Below are positions 1 through 13,771 of a stretch of 64,000 bases of DNA, piece after piece. The notes under the pieces were generated by a model. It worked only from the letters and a program-made list of their open reading frames with translations. It did not search any database and was not told the origin of the DNA. The position numbers were made by a program, and so were the translations under genes. Each line of letters starts with the position of its first letter. Position 1 is the first letter of the stretch. Source of the stretch: Arachis hypogaea (lineage: Eukaryota > Streptophyta > Magnoliopsida > Fabales > Fabaceae); the NCBI RefSeq assembly GCF_003086295.3, contig NC_092052.1:76512687-76576686 (forward strand), in the 5' to 3' direction.

Positions 1-3000
1 CGAAGATGAGGCCATTACGGCTCGCCTTTAGGTGTCCTCCTCGGATAGGTCATTTAAAGAACGAGGTCAGCACGTCGTAAAAAAAACAAAAAAACCGAGG
101 AGCCTGCCGAAGATGAGGCCATTAGGCTCGCCTTTAGGTGTCCTCCCGGATAGCGTCATTTAAAGAACGAGGTCACACGACGTAAAAAAACCGAAAAAAA
201 AACCGAGGAGCCTGCGAAGATGAGGCCATTACGGCTCGCCTTTAGGTGTCCTCCTCGGATAGCTCATTTAAAGAACGAGGGTCAGCACGACGTAAAAAAA
301 ACCGAAAAAAAACCGGAGGAGCCTGCGCAGATGAGGCCATTACGGCTCGCTTTAGGTGTCCTCCTCAGATAGCGTCATTTAAAGAACGAGGGTCAGCACG
401 AGTAAAAAAAACCAGAAAAAAACCGAGGAGCCTGCCGAAGATGAGGCCATTACGGCTCGCCTTTAGGTGTCCTCCTCGGATAGCGTCATTTAAAGAACGA
501 GGTCAGCACGACGTGAAAAAAAACCGAAGGATGAGGCCATTACGGCTCGCCTTTAGGTGTCCTCCTCGGATAGCGTCATTTAAAGAACGAGGGTCAGCAC
601 GTCGTAAAAAAAATCGGAAAAAACCGGAGGAGCCTGCCGAAGATGAGGCCATTACGGCTCGCCTTTAGGTGTCCTCCTCGGATAGCGTCATTTAAAGAAC
701 GAGGTCAGCACGTACGTAAAAAAAAAAAAAAACCGAGGAGCCTGCCGAAGATGAGGCCATTACGGCTCGCCTTTAGGTGTCCTCCTCGGGATAGCGTCAT
801 TTAAAGAACGAGGGTCAGCACGTAAAAAAAAAAAAAAAACCGGAGGAGCCTGCCGAAGATGAGGCCATTACGGCTCGCCTTTAGGTGTCCTCCTCGGATA
901 GCGTCATTTAAAGAACGAGGGTCAGCACGTAAAAAAAATCAAAAAAACCGGAGGAGCCTGCCGAAGATGAGGCCATTACGGCTCGCCTTTAGGTGTCCTC
1001 CTCGGGATAGCGTCATTTAAAGAATTAGGGTCAGCACGTAATAAAAAAAACCGAAAAAAAAACCAGAGGAGCCTGCCGAAGATGAGGCATTACGGCTCAC
1101 CTTTAGGTGTCCTCTCGGGATAGGGTCATTTAAAGAACGAGGGTCAGCACTGTAAAAAAATCGAAAAAAAATCAGAGGAGCCTGCCGAAGTTGTGGCCAT
1201 TACGGCTCGCCTTTAGGTGTCCTCCGGATAGCGTCATTTAAAGAACGATGGTCAGCACGACGTGAAAAAAACGAAAAAAAAAATCGGAGGAGCCTGCCAA
1301 GATGAGGCCATTACGGCTCGCCTTTAGGTGTCCTCCTCGGATAGCATCATTTAAAGAACGAGGGTCAGCACGACGTAAAAAAAACCAGGAAAAAAAAACC
1401 GGAGGAGCCTGCCGCAGATGAGGCCATTACGGCTCGTTTAGATGTCCCTCAAGATAGCGTCATTTAAAGAACGAGGGTCAGCACGACATAAAAAAAAACA
1501 GAAAAAAACGGAGAGCTGCAAAGATGAGGCCATTGCGGCTCGCCTTTAGTGTCTCCTCGGGTAGCGTCATTTAAAGAACGAGGGTCAGCAAGTAAAAAAA
1601 AGGAAAAAAAAAATCGGAATAGGTGTCTCTCGATAGCGTCATTTAAAGAACGAGGGTCAGCACGTCTAAAAAAAAAATCGGAAAAGAAAACCGGAGGAGC
1701 CTGCCGCAGATGAGGCCATTACGGCTGCCTTTAGGTGTCCTCCTCAGGATAGTGTCATTTAAAGAATTAGGGTCAGCACGTATAAAAAAACCAGAAAAAA
1801 AACCAGAGGAGCCTACGAAGATGAGCCATTACGGCTCACCTTTAGGTGTCCTCCTCGGGATAGGTCATTAAAGAACGAGGAGCACGTCGAAAAAAAACGA
1901 AAAAAAAACAGAGGAGCCTGCGAAGATGGGCCATTAGGCTCGCCTTTAGGTGTCCTCCAGATAGCGTCATTTAAAGAACGAGGTCAGCACGACGTAAAAA
2001 AAACAGAAAAAAAACCGAGGAGCTCCGAAGATGAGGCCATTACGGCTCGCCTTTAGGTGTCCTCCTCGGATAGCGTCATTTAAAGAAGAGGGTCAGCACG
2101 ACGTAAAAAAAACCAAAAAAAAAACCGGAGGAGCCTGCCAAGATGAGGCCATTACGGCTCGCCTTTAGGTGTCCTCTCAGATAGCGTCATTTAAAGAACG
2201 AGGGTCAGCACACGTAAAAAAAAACAGAAAAAAAACCGGAGGAGCCTGCGAAGATGAGGCCATTACGGCTCGCCTTTAGGTGTCCTCTCGGATAGCGTCA
2301 TTTAAAGAACGAGGTCAGCAAGTAAAAAAAAAAAAAAAACGAGGAGCCTGCAAATGAGGCCATTACGGCTCGCCTTTAGGTGTCCTCCTCGGGATAGCGT
2401 CATTTAAAGAACGAGGTCAGCACGTGTAAAAAAAAAGGAAAAAAACCGGAGGAGCCTGCGAGATGAGGCCATTACGGCTCGCCTTTAGGTTCCTCCTCAG
2501 GATAGCGTCATTTAAAGAACTAGGGTCAGCACGTAGTAAAAAAAACTAGAAAAAAACCGGAGGAGCCTGCCGAAGATGAGGCCATTACGGCTCGCCTTTA
2601 GGTGTCCTCCTCGGATAGTGTCATTAAAGAACGAGGGTCAGCACGACGTAAAAAAAAATAAAAAAACCGAGGAGCCTGCCGAGATGGGCCATTACGGCTC
2701 GCCTTTAGGTGTCCTCCTCGGGATAGCGTCATTTAAAGAACGAGGGTCAGCACTCGTAAAAAAACAAAAAAAAAACCGGAGGAGCCTGCGAAGATGAGGC
2801 CATTACGGCTCGCCTTTAGGTGTCTCCTCAGGATAGCGTCATTTAAAGAACAGGGTCAGCACGTAATAAAAAACCAGAAAAAAAAACCGAGGAGCCTGCC
2901 GAAGATGAGGCCATTACGGCTCGCCTTTAGGTGTCCTCTCGGGATAGCGTCATTTAAAGAACGAGGGTCAGCACGTGTAAAAAAAATCGGAAAAAAAACA

Positions 3001-5940
3001 GAGGAGCCTGCCGAAGATGAGGCCATTACGGCTCGCCTTTAGGTGTCCTCTCGGATAGCGTCATTTAAAGAACGAGGGTCAGCACGAGTAAAAAAATCGA
3101 AAAAAAATCGGAGGAGCCTGCAAGATGAGGCCATTACGGCTCGCCTTAGGTGTCCTCCTCGGGATAGCGTCATTTAAAGAACGAGGGTCAGCACGACGTA
3201 AAAAAAACGGAAAAAAAAACGGAGGAGCCTGCCGAAGATGAGGCCATTACGGCTCGCCTTTAGATGTCCTCCTCAGGATAGCGTCATTTAAAGAACGAGG
3301 GTCAGCACGACGTAAAAAAAAACAGAAAAAAACCGGAGGAGCCTGCCAAGATGAGGCCATTACGGCTCGCCTTTAGGTGTCTCCTCGGATAGCGTCATTT
3401 AAAGAACGAGGGTCAGCAGATGTAAAAAAAAAGGAAAAAAAAAATCGGAAATAGGTGTCCTCTCGGATAGCGTCATTTAAAGAACGAGGGTCAGCACGAC
3501 GTAAAAAAAAAGAAAAAAACCGGAGGAGCCTGCCGAAGATGAGGCCATTACGGCTCGCCTTTAGGTGTCCTCTCAGGATAGCGTCATTTAAAGAACGAGG
3601 GTCAGCACGTAGTAAAAAAAAAGAAAAAAACGAGGAGCTGCCGAAGATGAGGCCATTACGGCTCACCTTTAGGTGTCCTCTCGGATAGGTCATTTAAAGA
3701 ACGAGGGTCAGCACGTCGTAAAAAAAATCGGAAAAAAATCGGAGGAGCCTGCCGAAGATGAGGCCATTACGGCTCGCCTTTAGGTGTCCTCTCGGATAGC
3801 GTCATTTAAAGAACAGGGTCAGCACGACTAAAAAAAAAGAAAAAAAACGGAGGAGCCTGCCGAAGATGAGGCCATTACGGCTCGCCTTTAGGTGTCCTCT
3901 CGGATAGCGTCATTTAAAGAACGAGGGTCAGCACTGTAAAAAAAAAGGAAAAAAAATCGAGGGCCTGCCGAATAGCGTCATTGACGATCAGACAGTAAAA
4001 AGAAAAAAACGAGGAGCCTGAAGATGAGGCCATTACGGCTCGCTTTAGGTGTCCTCCTCGAGATAGCTCATTTAAAGAACGAGGGTCAGCACGAAAAAAA
4101 AAAAAAAAACGAGGAGCCTGCCGCAGATGAGGCCATTAGCTCGCTTTAGTGTCCTCCTCAAGATAGCGTCATTTAAAGAACAGGGTCAGCACGACATAAA
4201 AAAAAAAGAAAAAAACCGGAGGAGCCTGCCAAAGATGAGGCCATTGCGGCTCGCCTTTAGCTGTGCTTCTCGGGGTAGCGTCATTTAAAGAACGAGGGTC
4301 AGCATGATGTAAAAAAAAAAGGAAAAAAAAATCGGAATAGGTGTCCTCGTCGGATAGCGTCATTTAAAGAACGAGGGTCAGCACGTCGTAAAAAAAAATC
4401 GGAAAAGAAAACCGGAGGAGCCTGCCGCAGATGAGGCCATTACGGCTCGCCTTTAGGTGTCCTCCTCAGGATAGGTCATTTAAAGAATAGGGTCAGCACG
4501 ACGTAAAAAAAAACTAGAAAAAAACGGAGGAGCCTGCCGAAGATGAGGCCATTACGGCTCACCTTTAGGTGTCCTCCTCGGGATAGCGTCATTTAAGAAC
4601 GAGGGCAGCACGACGTAAAAAAAGAAAAAAAAATGGAGGAGCCTGCTGAAGATGAGGCCATTACGGCTCGCCTTTAGGGTCTCCTCGGATAGCGTCATTT
4701 AAAGAACGAGGGTCAGCACGTCTAAAAAAAATGGAAAAAACCGAGGAGCCTGCCGTAGATGAGGCCATTACGCTCGCCTTTAGGTGTCCTCCTCAGATAG
4801 CGTCATTTAAAGAACGAGGGTCAGCACGACGTAAAAAAAAACGAAAAAAAAATCGGAGGAGCCTGCCGAAGATGAGGCCATTACGGCTCACCTTTAGGTG
4901 TCCTCCTCGAGATAGCGTCATTTAAAGAACGAGGGTCAGCATTCGTAAAAAAAACCAGAAAAAAAACCGAGGAGCCTGCCGAAGTGAGGCCATTACGGTC
5001 GCCTTTAGGTGTCCTCCTCAGATAGCGTCATTTAAAGAACGAGGGTCAGCACGACGTAAAAAAAAACCAGAAAAAAACCGGAGGAGCCTGCCAAAGATGA
5101 GGCCATTGCGGCTCGCCTTTAGGTGTCCTCCTCGGGATAGCGTCATTTAAAGAACGAGGGTCAGCATGAGTAAAAAAAGGAAAAAAATCGGAGGAGCTGC
5201 CTGAAAATCAGTCCATTACGGCTCGCCTTTAGGTGTCCTCCTCGGGATAGCGTCATTTAAAGAACGAGGGTCAGCACGTCGTAAAAAAAATCGGAAAAAA
5301 ACCGAGGAGCCTGCCAAGATGAGGCCATTCGGCTCGCCTTTAGGTGTCTCCTCGATAGCGTCATTTAAAGAAGAGGGTAGCACGACGTAAAAAAAACCAG
5401 AAAAAAACGAGGAGCCTGCCAAGATGAGGCCATTCGGCTCCCTTTAGTGTCCTCCTCGGGATAGCGTCATTTAAAGAACGAGGGCAGCATGATGTAAAAA
5501 AAGGGAAAAAAATCGGAGGAGCCTGCTGAAAATGAGGCCATTACGGCTCGCCTTTAGGGTCCTCCTCGGGATAGCGTCATTTAAAGAACGAGGGTCAGCA
5601 CGACGTAAAAAAAAAAACCGGAGGAGCCTGCCAAGATGAGGCCATACGGCTCCCTTTAGGTGTCCTCCTCGGGATAGCGTCATTTAAAGAACGAGGGTCA
5701 GCATGATGTAAAAAAAGGAAAAAAACCGAGGAGCCTACCGAAATGAGGCCATTACGGCTCGCCTTTAGGTGTCCTCCTCGGATAGCGTCATTTAAAGAAC
5801 GAGGGACAGCACGTAATAAAAAAAACTGGGAGCCGCTGAAATAGGCTATTACGGCTCGCCTTTAGGCGTCCTCCTCCGGATAGCGTCATTAAAGAACGAG
5901 GGTCACACGACGTAAAAAAAACGGAAAAAACCAGAGGAGC
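1..5940 (+). repeat. Indel-rich sub-array of satellite I
   Basis: Monomers here carry many single-base deletions, for example CGAGGAG for CGGAGGAG, GTCCTCTCGG for GTCCTCCTCGG, and CCTGCGAAG for CCTGCCGAAG. The deletions fall mostly in dinucleotide runs or short homopolymers and differ between neighbouring monomers. From about 5941 onward nearly every monomer is full-length. Three copies of a shortened monomer (junction AATAGGTGTC near 1618, 3450 and 4336) and one scrambled remnant (about 3955-4020) lie here. Confidence 0.8.
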
Positions 5941-5945
5941 CTGCC

Positions 5946-6493
5946 GAAGATGAGGCCATTACGGCTCGCCTTTAGGTGTCCTCCTCGGGATAGCGTCATT
6001 TAAAGAACGAGGGTCAGCGACGTAAAAAAAAAAAAAAAACCGGAGGAGCCTGCCGAAGATGAGGCCATTACGGCTCGCCTTTAGGTGTCCTCCTCGGGAT
6101 AGCGTCATTTAAAGAACGAGGGTCAGCACGTCGTAAAAAAAAAAAAAAAAACCGGAGGAGCCTGCCGAAGATGAGGCCATTACGGCTCGCCTTTAGGTGT
6201 CCTCCTCGGGATAGCGTCATTTAAAGAACGAGGGTCAGCACGTAAAAAAAAAAAAAAACCGGAGGAGCCTGCCGAAGATGAGGCCATTACGGCTCGCCTT
6301 TAGGTGTCCTCCTCGGGATAGCGTCATTTAAAGAACGAGGGTCAGCACGACGTAAAAAAAAAAAAAAAAACCGGAGGAGCCTGCCGAAGATGAGGCCATT
6401 ACGGCTCGCCTTTAGGTGTCCTCCTCGGGATAGCGTCATTTAAAGAACGAGGGTCAGCACGTAAAAAAAAAAAAAAAACCAGAGGAGCCTGCC
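5946..6493 (+). repeat. Block of five near-identical satellite monomers
   Basis: Five consecutive monomers (starting near 5946, 6055, 6167, 6274 and 6386) are almost identical. The spacer between their two A-tracts has been lost, leaving one uninterrupted run of about 16-18 A. The block lies exactly at the border between the indel-rich sub-array and the clean sub-array. It may be a recent local amplification or a consensus artefact. Confidence 0.75.
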
Positions 6494-9400
6494 GAAGATG
6501 AGGCAATTATGGCTCGCCTTTAGGTGTCCTCCTGGGACAGCGTCATTTAAAGAACGATGGTCGACACGATGTAAAAAAAAAACCTAAGGAGCCTGCTGAA
6601 GATGAGGCCATTACGGCTCCCCTTTAGTTGTCCTCCTCGAGATAGCGTCATTTAAAGAACGAGGGTCAGCACAACGTAAAAAAAAACCAGAGGAGCCTGC
6701 CGAAGATGAGGCCATTACGGCTTGCCTTTAGGTGTCCTCCTTGGGATAGCGTCATTTAAAGAACGAAGGTCAGCATGATGTAAAAAAAAAGAAAAAAAAA
6801 ACCGGTGGATCCTGCCGAAAATGAGGCCATTATAGGTCGCCTTTAGGTGTTCTCCTCGGGATAGCGTCATTTAAAGAGCAAGGGTCTGCACGACGTAAAA
6901 AAAACCAGAAAACCAAAGGAGGAGCCTGCCGAAGATGAGGCCATTACGGCTCGCCTTTAGGTGTCCTCCTCGGGATAGCGTCATTTAAAGAGCGAGGGTC
7001 AGCACGATGTAAAAAAGACACTGAAAAAAAAATCGTAGGAGCCTGCCGAAGATGAGGCCAATATGGCTCGCCTTTAGGTGTCCTCCTCGGGATAGTGTCA
7101 TTAAAAGAACCAGGGGCAACACGACGTAAAAAAAACCGGAAAACAAACCGAAGGAGCCTGCTGAAGATGAGGCCATTACGGCTCACCTTTAGGTGTCCTC
7201 CTCAGGATAGCGTCATTTAAAGAATTAGGGTTAGCACGTAGTGGAAAAAAAACCGAAAAAAAAAACGGGAGAAGCCTGCCGAAGATGAGGCCACTACGGC
7301 TCGCCTTTAGGTGTCCTCCTCGGGATAGTCTCATTTAAAGAACGAGGGACAGTACGGCGTAAAAAAAAAACCGGAGGAGCCTGCTGAAGATGAGGCCATT
7401 ACGGCTCGCCTCTAGGAATCATCCTCGGGATAGTGTCATTTAAAGAACGAGGGTCAGCACGTCGTAAAAAAAATCGGAGGAGTCTGCCGAGATGAGGCTA
7501 TTACGGCTCGCCTTTAGGTGTCCTCCTCAGACAGCGTCATTTAAAGAACGAAAAAACCAACAAAAAAACCAACAAAAAAAAAACCAGAGGAGCTTGCCGA
7601 AGATGAGGCCATTACGGCTCGCCTTTAGGTGTCCATCCTCGACAGCGTCATTTAAAGAACGATGGTCGACACGACGTAAAAAAAAATCTAAGGAGCCTGC
7701 GAAGATGAGGCCATTACGGCTCCTCTTTAGGTGTCCTCCTCGAGATAGCGTCATTTAAAGAACGAGGGTCAGCACGACGTAAAAAAAACCAGAAAAAAAA
7801 TCGGAGGAGCCTGCTGAAGATGAGGCCATTACGGCTCGCCTTTAGGCGTTCTCCTCGGGATAGCGTCATTTAAAGAACGAGGGTCAGTACATCTTAAAAA
7901 AAATCAGAAAAAAACCGGAGGAGCCTGCCGAAGATGTGGCCATTACGGCTCACCTTTCGGTGTCCTCGGGATAGCGTCATTTAAAGAACGAAAAAAACCG
8001 GAAAAAAAACCGGAGGAGCCTACCGAAGATGAGGCCATTACAGGTCGCCTTTTTGTGGCCCGTGATAGCTCATGACGGGTCAGGATGAGCCATTACGCTA
8101 CTTTAGGTGTTCTCCTCAGGATAGCGTCATTTAAAGAGCGAGGGTCTGCACGACATAAAAAAACAGAAAAAACCGAGGAGCCTGCTGAAGATGAGGCCAT
8201 TACGGCTCGCCTTTAGGTGTTCTCTTCGGATAGTGTCAATTAAAGGTCGAGTGTCAGCACGACGTAAAAAAAACCAGAAAACAAACCGAAGGAGCCTGCT
8301 GAAGATGAGGCCATTACGGCTCACCTTTAGGTGTCCTCCTCGGGATAGCGTCATTTAAAGAGCGAGGGTCAGCACGTCGGAAAAAAAAATTGGAAAAGAA
8401 AACTGGAGGAGCCTGCCGCAGATGAGGCCATTACGGCTCGCCTTTATGTGTCCTCCTCAGGATAATGTCATTTAAAGAATTAGGGTCAGCACGTAGTGAA
8501 AAAAAAAACCAGAAAAAATTCGGAGGAGCCTGCCGAAAATGAGGCCATTACGGCTCGCCTTTAGGTGTCCTCCTCTGGATAGTGTCATTTAAAGAACGAG
8601 GGGAAGCACGACGTAAAAAAACAAAAAAAAAACGGAGGAGCTTCTTGAAGATGAGGCCAATACGGCTCGCCTTTTGGTGTCCTCCTCGGGATAGTGTCAT
8701 TTAAAGAACGAGGGGCAGCACGTAACGTTAAAAAAAAACCGGAAAACAAACTGAAGGAGCCTGCTGAAGATAAGGCCATTACGGCTCACCCATAGGTCTC
8801 CTCCTCGGGATCGCATCATTTAAAGAACAAGGGTCAGCACGTCGTAAAAAAATCGGAAAAGAAAACCGGAGGAGCCTGCCGCAGATTAGGCCATTACGGC
8901 TCGCCTTTAGGTGTCCTCCTCTGGATAGCGTCATTTAAAGAATTAGGGTCAGCACGTAGTGAAAAAAAACCGGAAAAAAAAATCGGAGGAGCTTGCCGAA
9001 GATGAGGCCATTACGGCTCGCCTTTAGGTGTCCTCCTCGGGATAGTGTCATTTAAAGAACGAGGGCAGCACGACGTAAAAAAAACGAAAAAAAAAACCAG
9101 AGGAGCCTGCCGAAGATAAGGCCATTACGGCTCGCCTTTAGGCGTCCTCCTCGGGATAGCATCATTTAAAGAACGACGGTCAGCATGTCGTAAAAAAAAT
9201 TGAAAAAAAAACCGGAGGAGCCTGCCGAAGATGTGGCCATTACGGCTCGCCTTTAGGTGTCCTCGGGGTAGCGTCATTTAAAGAACGAGGGTCAGCATGA
9301 CGTAAAAAAAATGGAAAAAAACCGGAGGAGCCTGCCGAAGATGAGGCCATTACGGCTCGCCTTTAGGTGTCCTCCTCGGGATAGCGTCATTTAAAGAACG

Positions 9401-12400
9401 AGGGTCAGCACGATGTAAAAAAAACCAGAAAAAAAATGGAGGAGCCTGCCGAATATGAGGCCATTACGGCTCGCCTTTAGGTGTCCTCCTCGGGATAATG
9501 TCATTTAAAGAACTAGGGGCAACACGACGTAAAAAAAACCGAAAAACAAACCGGAGGAGCCTGCTGAAAATAAGGCCATTACGGCTCACCATTAGGTGTC
9601 CTCCTCGGGATAACGTCATTTAAAGAACGAGGGTCAGCACATCGTAAAAAAATCGGAAAAGAAAACCGGAGGAGCCTGCCGTAGATGAGGCCATTACGGC
9701 TCGCCCTTAGGTGTCCTCCTTGGGATAGCATCATTTAAAGAACGAGGGTCAGCATGATGTAAAAAACAAAGGAAAAAAAACCAGTGGAGCCTTCCGAAAA
9801 TGAGGCCATTATGGCTCGCCTTTAGGTGTCCTCCTCAGGATAGCGTCATTTAAAGAATTAGGGTCAGCACATAGTGAAAAAAAACCGGAAGAAAATTCGG
9901 AGGAGCATGCCGAAAATGAGGCCATTACGGCTCGCCTTTAGGTGTCCTCCTCGGGATAGTGTCATTTAAAGAACGAGGGGCAGCAAGACGTAAAAAACAC
10001 GAAAAAAAAAACGAGAGTCAGCACGTCGTAAAAAAAATCGAAAAAAAAAACCGGATGAACCTGCCGAAGATGTGGCCATTACGGCTCGCCTTTAGGTGTC
10101 CTCCTCGGGATAGCGTCATTTAAAGAACGAGGGTCAGCACGTCGTAAAAAAATCGGAAAAAACCAGAGGAGCCTGCCGAAAATGTGGCCATTACGGCTCG
10201 CCTTTAGGTGTTCTCGGGATAGCGTCATTTAAAGAACGAGGGTCAGCACGACGTAAAAAAACCAGAAAAAACCGGAGGATCCTGCCGAAGATGAGGCCAT
10301 TACGGCTTGCCTTTACGTTTTCTCTTCGGGATAGTGTCAATTAAAGGACGAGGGTCAGCACGATGAAAAAAAAACCAGAAAACAAACCGGAGGAGCCTGC
10401 TGAAGATGAGGCCATTACGGCTCACCTTTAGGTGTCCTCCTCGGGATAGCGTCATTTAAAGAGCGAGGGTCAGCACATCGTAAAAAAAATCGGAAAAGAA
10501 AACTGGAGGAGCCTGCCGCAGATGAGGCCATTACGGCTCGCCTTTAGGTGTCCTCCTCAGGATAACGTCATTTAAAGAATTAGGGTCAGCACGTAGTGAA
10601 AAAAAACCGGAAAAAAATTCGGAGGAGCCAGCCGAAAATGAGGCCATTACAGCTCGCCTTTAGGTGTCCTCCTCTGGATAGTGTCATTTAAAGAACGTGG
10701 GGCAGCACGACGTAAAACAAACAAAAAAAAAACGGAGGAGCTTCCTGAAGATGAGGCCATTACGGCTCTCCTTTAGGCGTCCTCCTTGGCATAGCGTCAT
10801 TTAAAGAACGAGGGTCAGCACGTCATAAAAAAAATCGAAAAAAAAAACCGGAGGAGCCTGCCGAAGATGTGGCCATTACGGCTCGCCTTTAGGCGTCCTT
10901 TTCGGGATAGCGTCATTTAAAGAACGAGGGTCAGCACGTCGTAAAAAAATCGGAAAAAAAACCGGAGGAGCCTGCCGAAGATGTGGCCATTACGGCTCGC
11001 CTTTAGGTGTTCTCGGGATAGCGTCATTTAAAGAACGAGGGTCAGCACGACGTAAAAAAAAAACCGAAGAGAAAACCGGAGGAGCCTGCCGAAGATGAGG
11101 CCATTACGGCTCCCCCTTATGTGTCCTCCTCGTGATAGCGTCATTTAAAGAACGAGGGTCAGCACGACGTAAAAAAAATGAAAAAAAAAACCGGAGGAGC
11201 CTGCCGAAGTTGTGGCCGTTACGGGTCGCCTTTAGGTGTCCTCCTCGGGATAGTGTCATTTAAAGAACGAGGGTCAACATGATGTAAAAAAAAATGAGAA
11301 AAAAAATCGGAGGAGCCTGCCAAAGATGAGGCCATTACGGCTAACCTTTAGGTGTCTTCCTCGGGATAGCGTCATTTAAAGAGCGAGGGTCTGCACGACA
11401 TAAAAAAACCAGAAAATAACTGGTGGAGCCTGCCGAAGATGAGGCCATTACGGCTCGCCTTTAGGTGTCCTCTTCGGGATAGCGTCAATTAAAGGACGAG
11501 GGTCAGCACGACGTAAAAAAAACCAGAAAACAAACCGGAGGAGCCTGCTGAAGATTAGGGCATTACGGCTCACCTTTAGGTGTCCTCCTTGGGATAGCGT
11601 CATTTAAAGAACGAGGGTCAGCACGTCGTAAAAAAAATCGAAAAAAAACCGGAGGAGCTTGCCGGAGATGTGGCCATTTCGGCTCGCCTTTAGGTGTCCT
11701 CAGGATAGCATCATTTAAAAAACGATGGTCAGCACGACGTAAAAAAAACCAGAAAAAAAAACCGGAGGAGCCTGCCGAAGATGAGGCCATTACCACTCGC
11801 CTTTAGGTGTCCTCCTTGTGATAGCGTCATTTAAAGAACGAGGGTCAGCACGATGGAAAAAAAAACCAGAAAAGAGAACCGGGGGAGCTTGTTGCAGATG
11901 AGGCCATTACGGCTCGCCTTTACGTGTCCTCCTCAGGATTGCGTCATTTAAAGAACGAGGGTCAACACGTCGTAAAAAAATCGGAAAAGAAAACCGGAGG
12001 AGCCTGCCGCAGATGAGGCCATTACGGCTCGCCTTTAGGTGTCCTCCTCAGGATAGCGTCATTTAAAGAATTAGGGTTAGCACGTAGTGGAAAAAAACCG
12101 GAAAATAAATGGAGAAGCCTGCCGAAGATGAGGCCATTACGGCTCGCCTTTAGGTGTCCTCCTCGGGATAGTGTCATTTAAAGAACGAGGGGCAGCACGA
12201 TGTAAAAAAAAAAAAAAAACCGGAGAAGCCTGCTGAAGATGAGGCCATTACGGCTCGCCTCTAGGAATCCTCCTCGGGATAGTGTCATTTAAAGAACGAG
12301 GGTCAGCACGTCGTAAAAAAAATAAGGAAAAAAAACCAGAGGAGCCTGCCGAAGATGAGGCTATTACGGCTAGCCTTTAGGTGTCCTCCTCGGGATAGCG

Positions 12401-13771
12401 TCAATTAAAGGACGAGGGTCAGCACAACGTAAAAAAAACCAACAAAAAAAACCAGAGGAGGCTGCCAAAGATGAGGCCATTACGGCTCGCCTTTAGGTGT
12501 CCTCCTCGGGATAGCGTCATTTAAAGAACGAGGGTCAGCACGTCGTAAAAAAAATCGGAAAAGAAAACCGGAGGAGCCTGCCATAGATGAGGCCATTGCG
12601 GCTCGCCTTTAGGTGTCCTCCTCAAGATAGCGTCATTTAAAGAATGAGGGTTAGCACGACGTAAAAAAAAACCAGAAAAAAAACTGGAGGAGCCTGCCAA
12701 AGATGAGGCCATTGCGGCTCACCTTTAGGTGTCCTCCTCGGGATAGCGTCATTTAAAGAACGAGGGCCAGCATGATGTAAAAAAAAGGGAAAAAAATCGG
12801 TGGAGCCTGCTGAAAATCAGTCCATTACGGCTCGCCTTTAGGTGTCCTCCTCAGACAGCGTCATTTAAAGAACGAAAAAAACCAACAAAAAAAACCAACA
12901 AAAAAAAAACCAGAGGAGCTTGCCGAAGATGAGGCCATTACGGCTCGCCTTTAGGTGTCCATCCTCGGACAGCGTCATTTAAAGAACGATGGTCGACACG
13001 ACGTAAAAAAAAACCTAAGGAGCCTGCCGAAGATGAGGCCATTACGGCTCCTCTTTAGGTGTCCTCCTCGAGATAGCGTCATTTAAAGAACGAGGGTCAG
13101 CACGACGTAAAAAAAACCAGAAAAAAAATCGGAGGAGCCTGCTGAAGATGAGGCCATTACGGCTCGCCTTTAGGCGTTCTCCTCGGGATAGCGTCATTTA
13201 AAGAACGAGGGTCAGTACATCTTAAAAAAATCAGAAAAAAAACCGGAGGAGCCTGCCGAAGATGTGGCCATTACGGCTCACCTTTAGGTGTCCTCGGGAT
13301 AGCGTCATTTAAAGAACGAAAAAAACCGGAAAAAAAACCGAAGGAGCCTGCCGAAGATGAGGCCATTACAGGTCGCCTTTTTGTGGCCTCTTCGTGATAG
13401 CGTCATTTAAAGAACGAGGGTCAGGATGAGGCCATTACGGCTAGCCTTTAGGTGTTCTCCTCGGGATAGCTTCATTTAAAGAGCGAGGGTTAGCACGTAG
13501 TAAAAAAAAATGGAGGAGCCTGCCGAAGATGAGGCCATTACAGCTCGCCTTTAGGTGTTCTCCTCGGGATAGCGTCATTTAAAGAGCGAGGGTCTGCACG
13601 ACATAAAAAAACCAGAAAAAACCGGAGGAGCCTGCTGAAGATGAGGCCATTACGGCTCGCCTTTAGGTGTTCTCTTCGGGATAGTGTCAATTAAAGGTCG
13701 AGTGTCAGCACGACGTAAAAAAAACCAGAAAACAAACCGAAGGAGCCTGCTGAAGATGAGGCCATTACGGC

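Noticed and set aside
246..668. ORFs of 60-140 codons in satellite, for example Lys/Arg-rich SFKERGSARRKK-type products
   Set aside because: They are translations of the 115-bp monomer with indels that happen to keep a frame open. The same peptides appear in every array and no start or frame is conserved.
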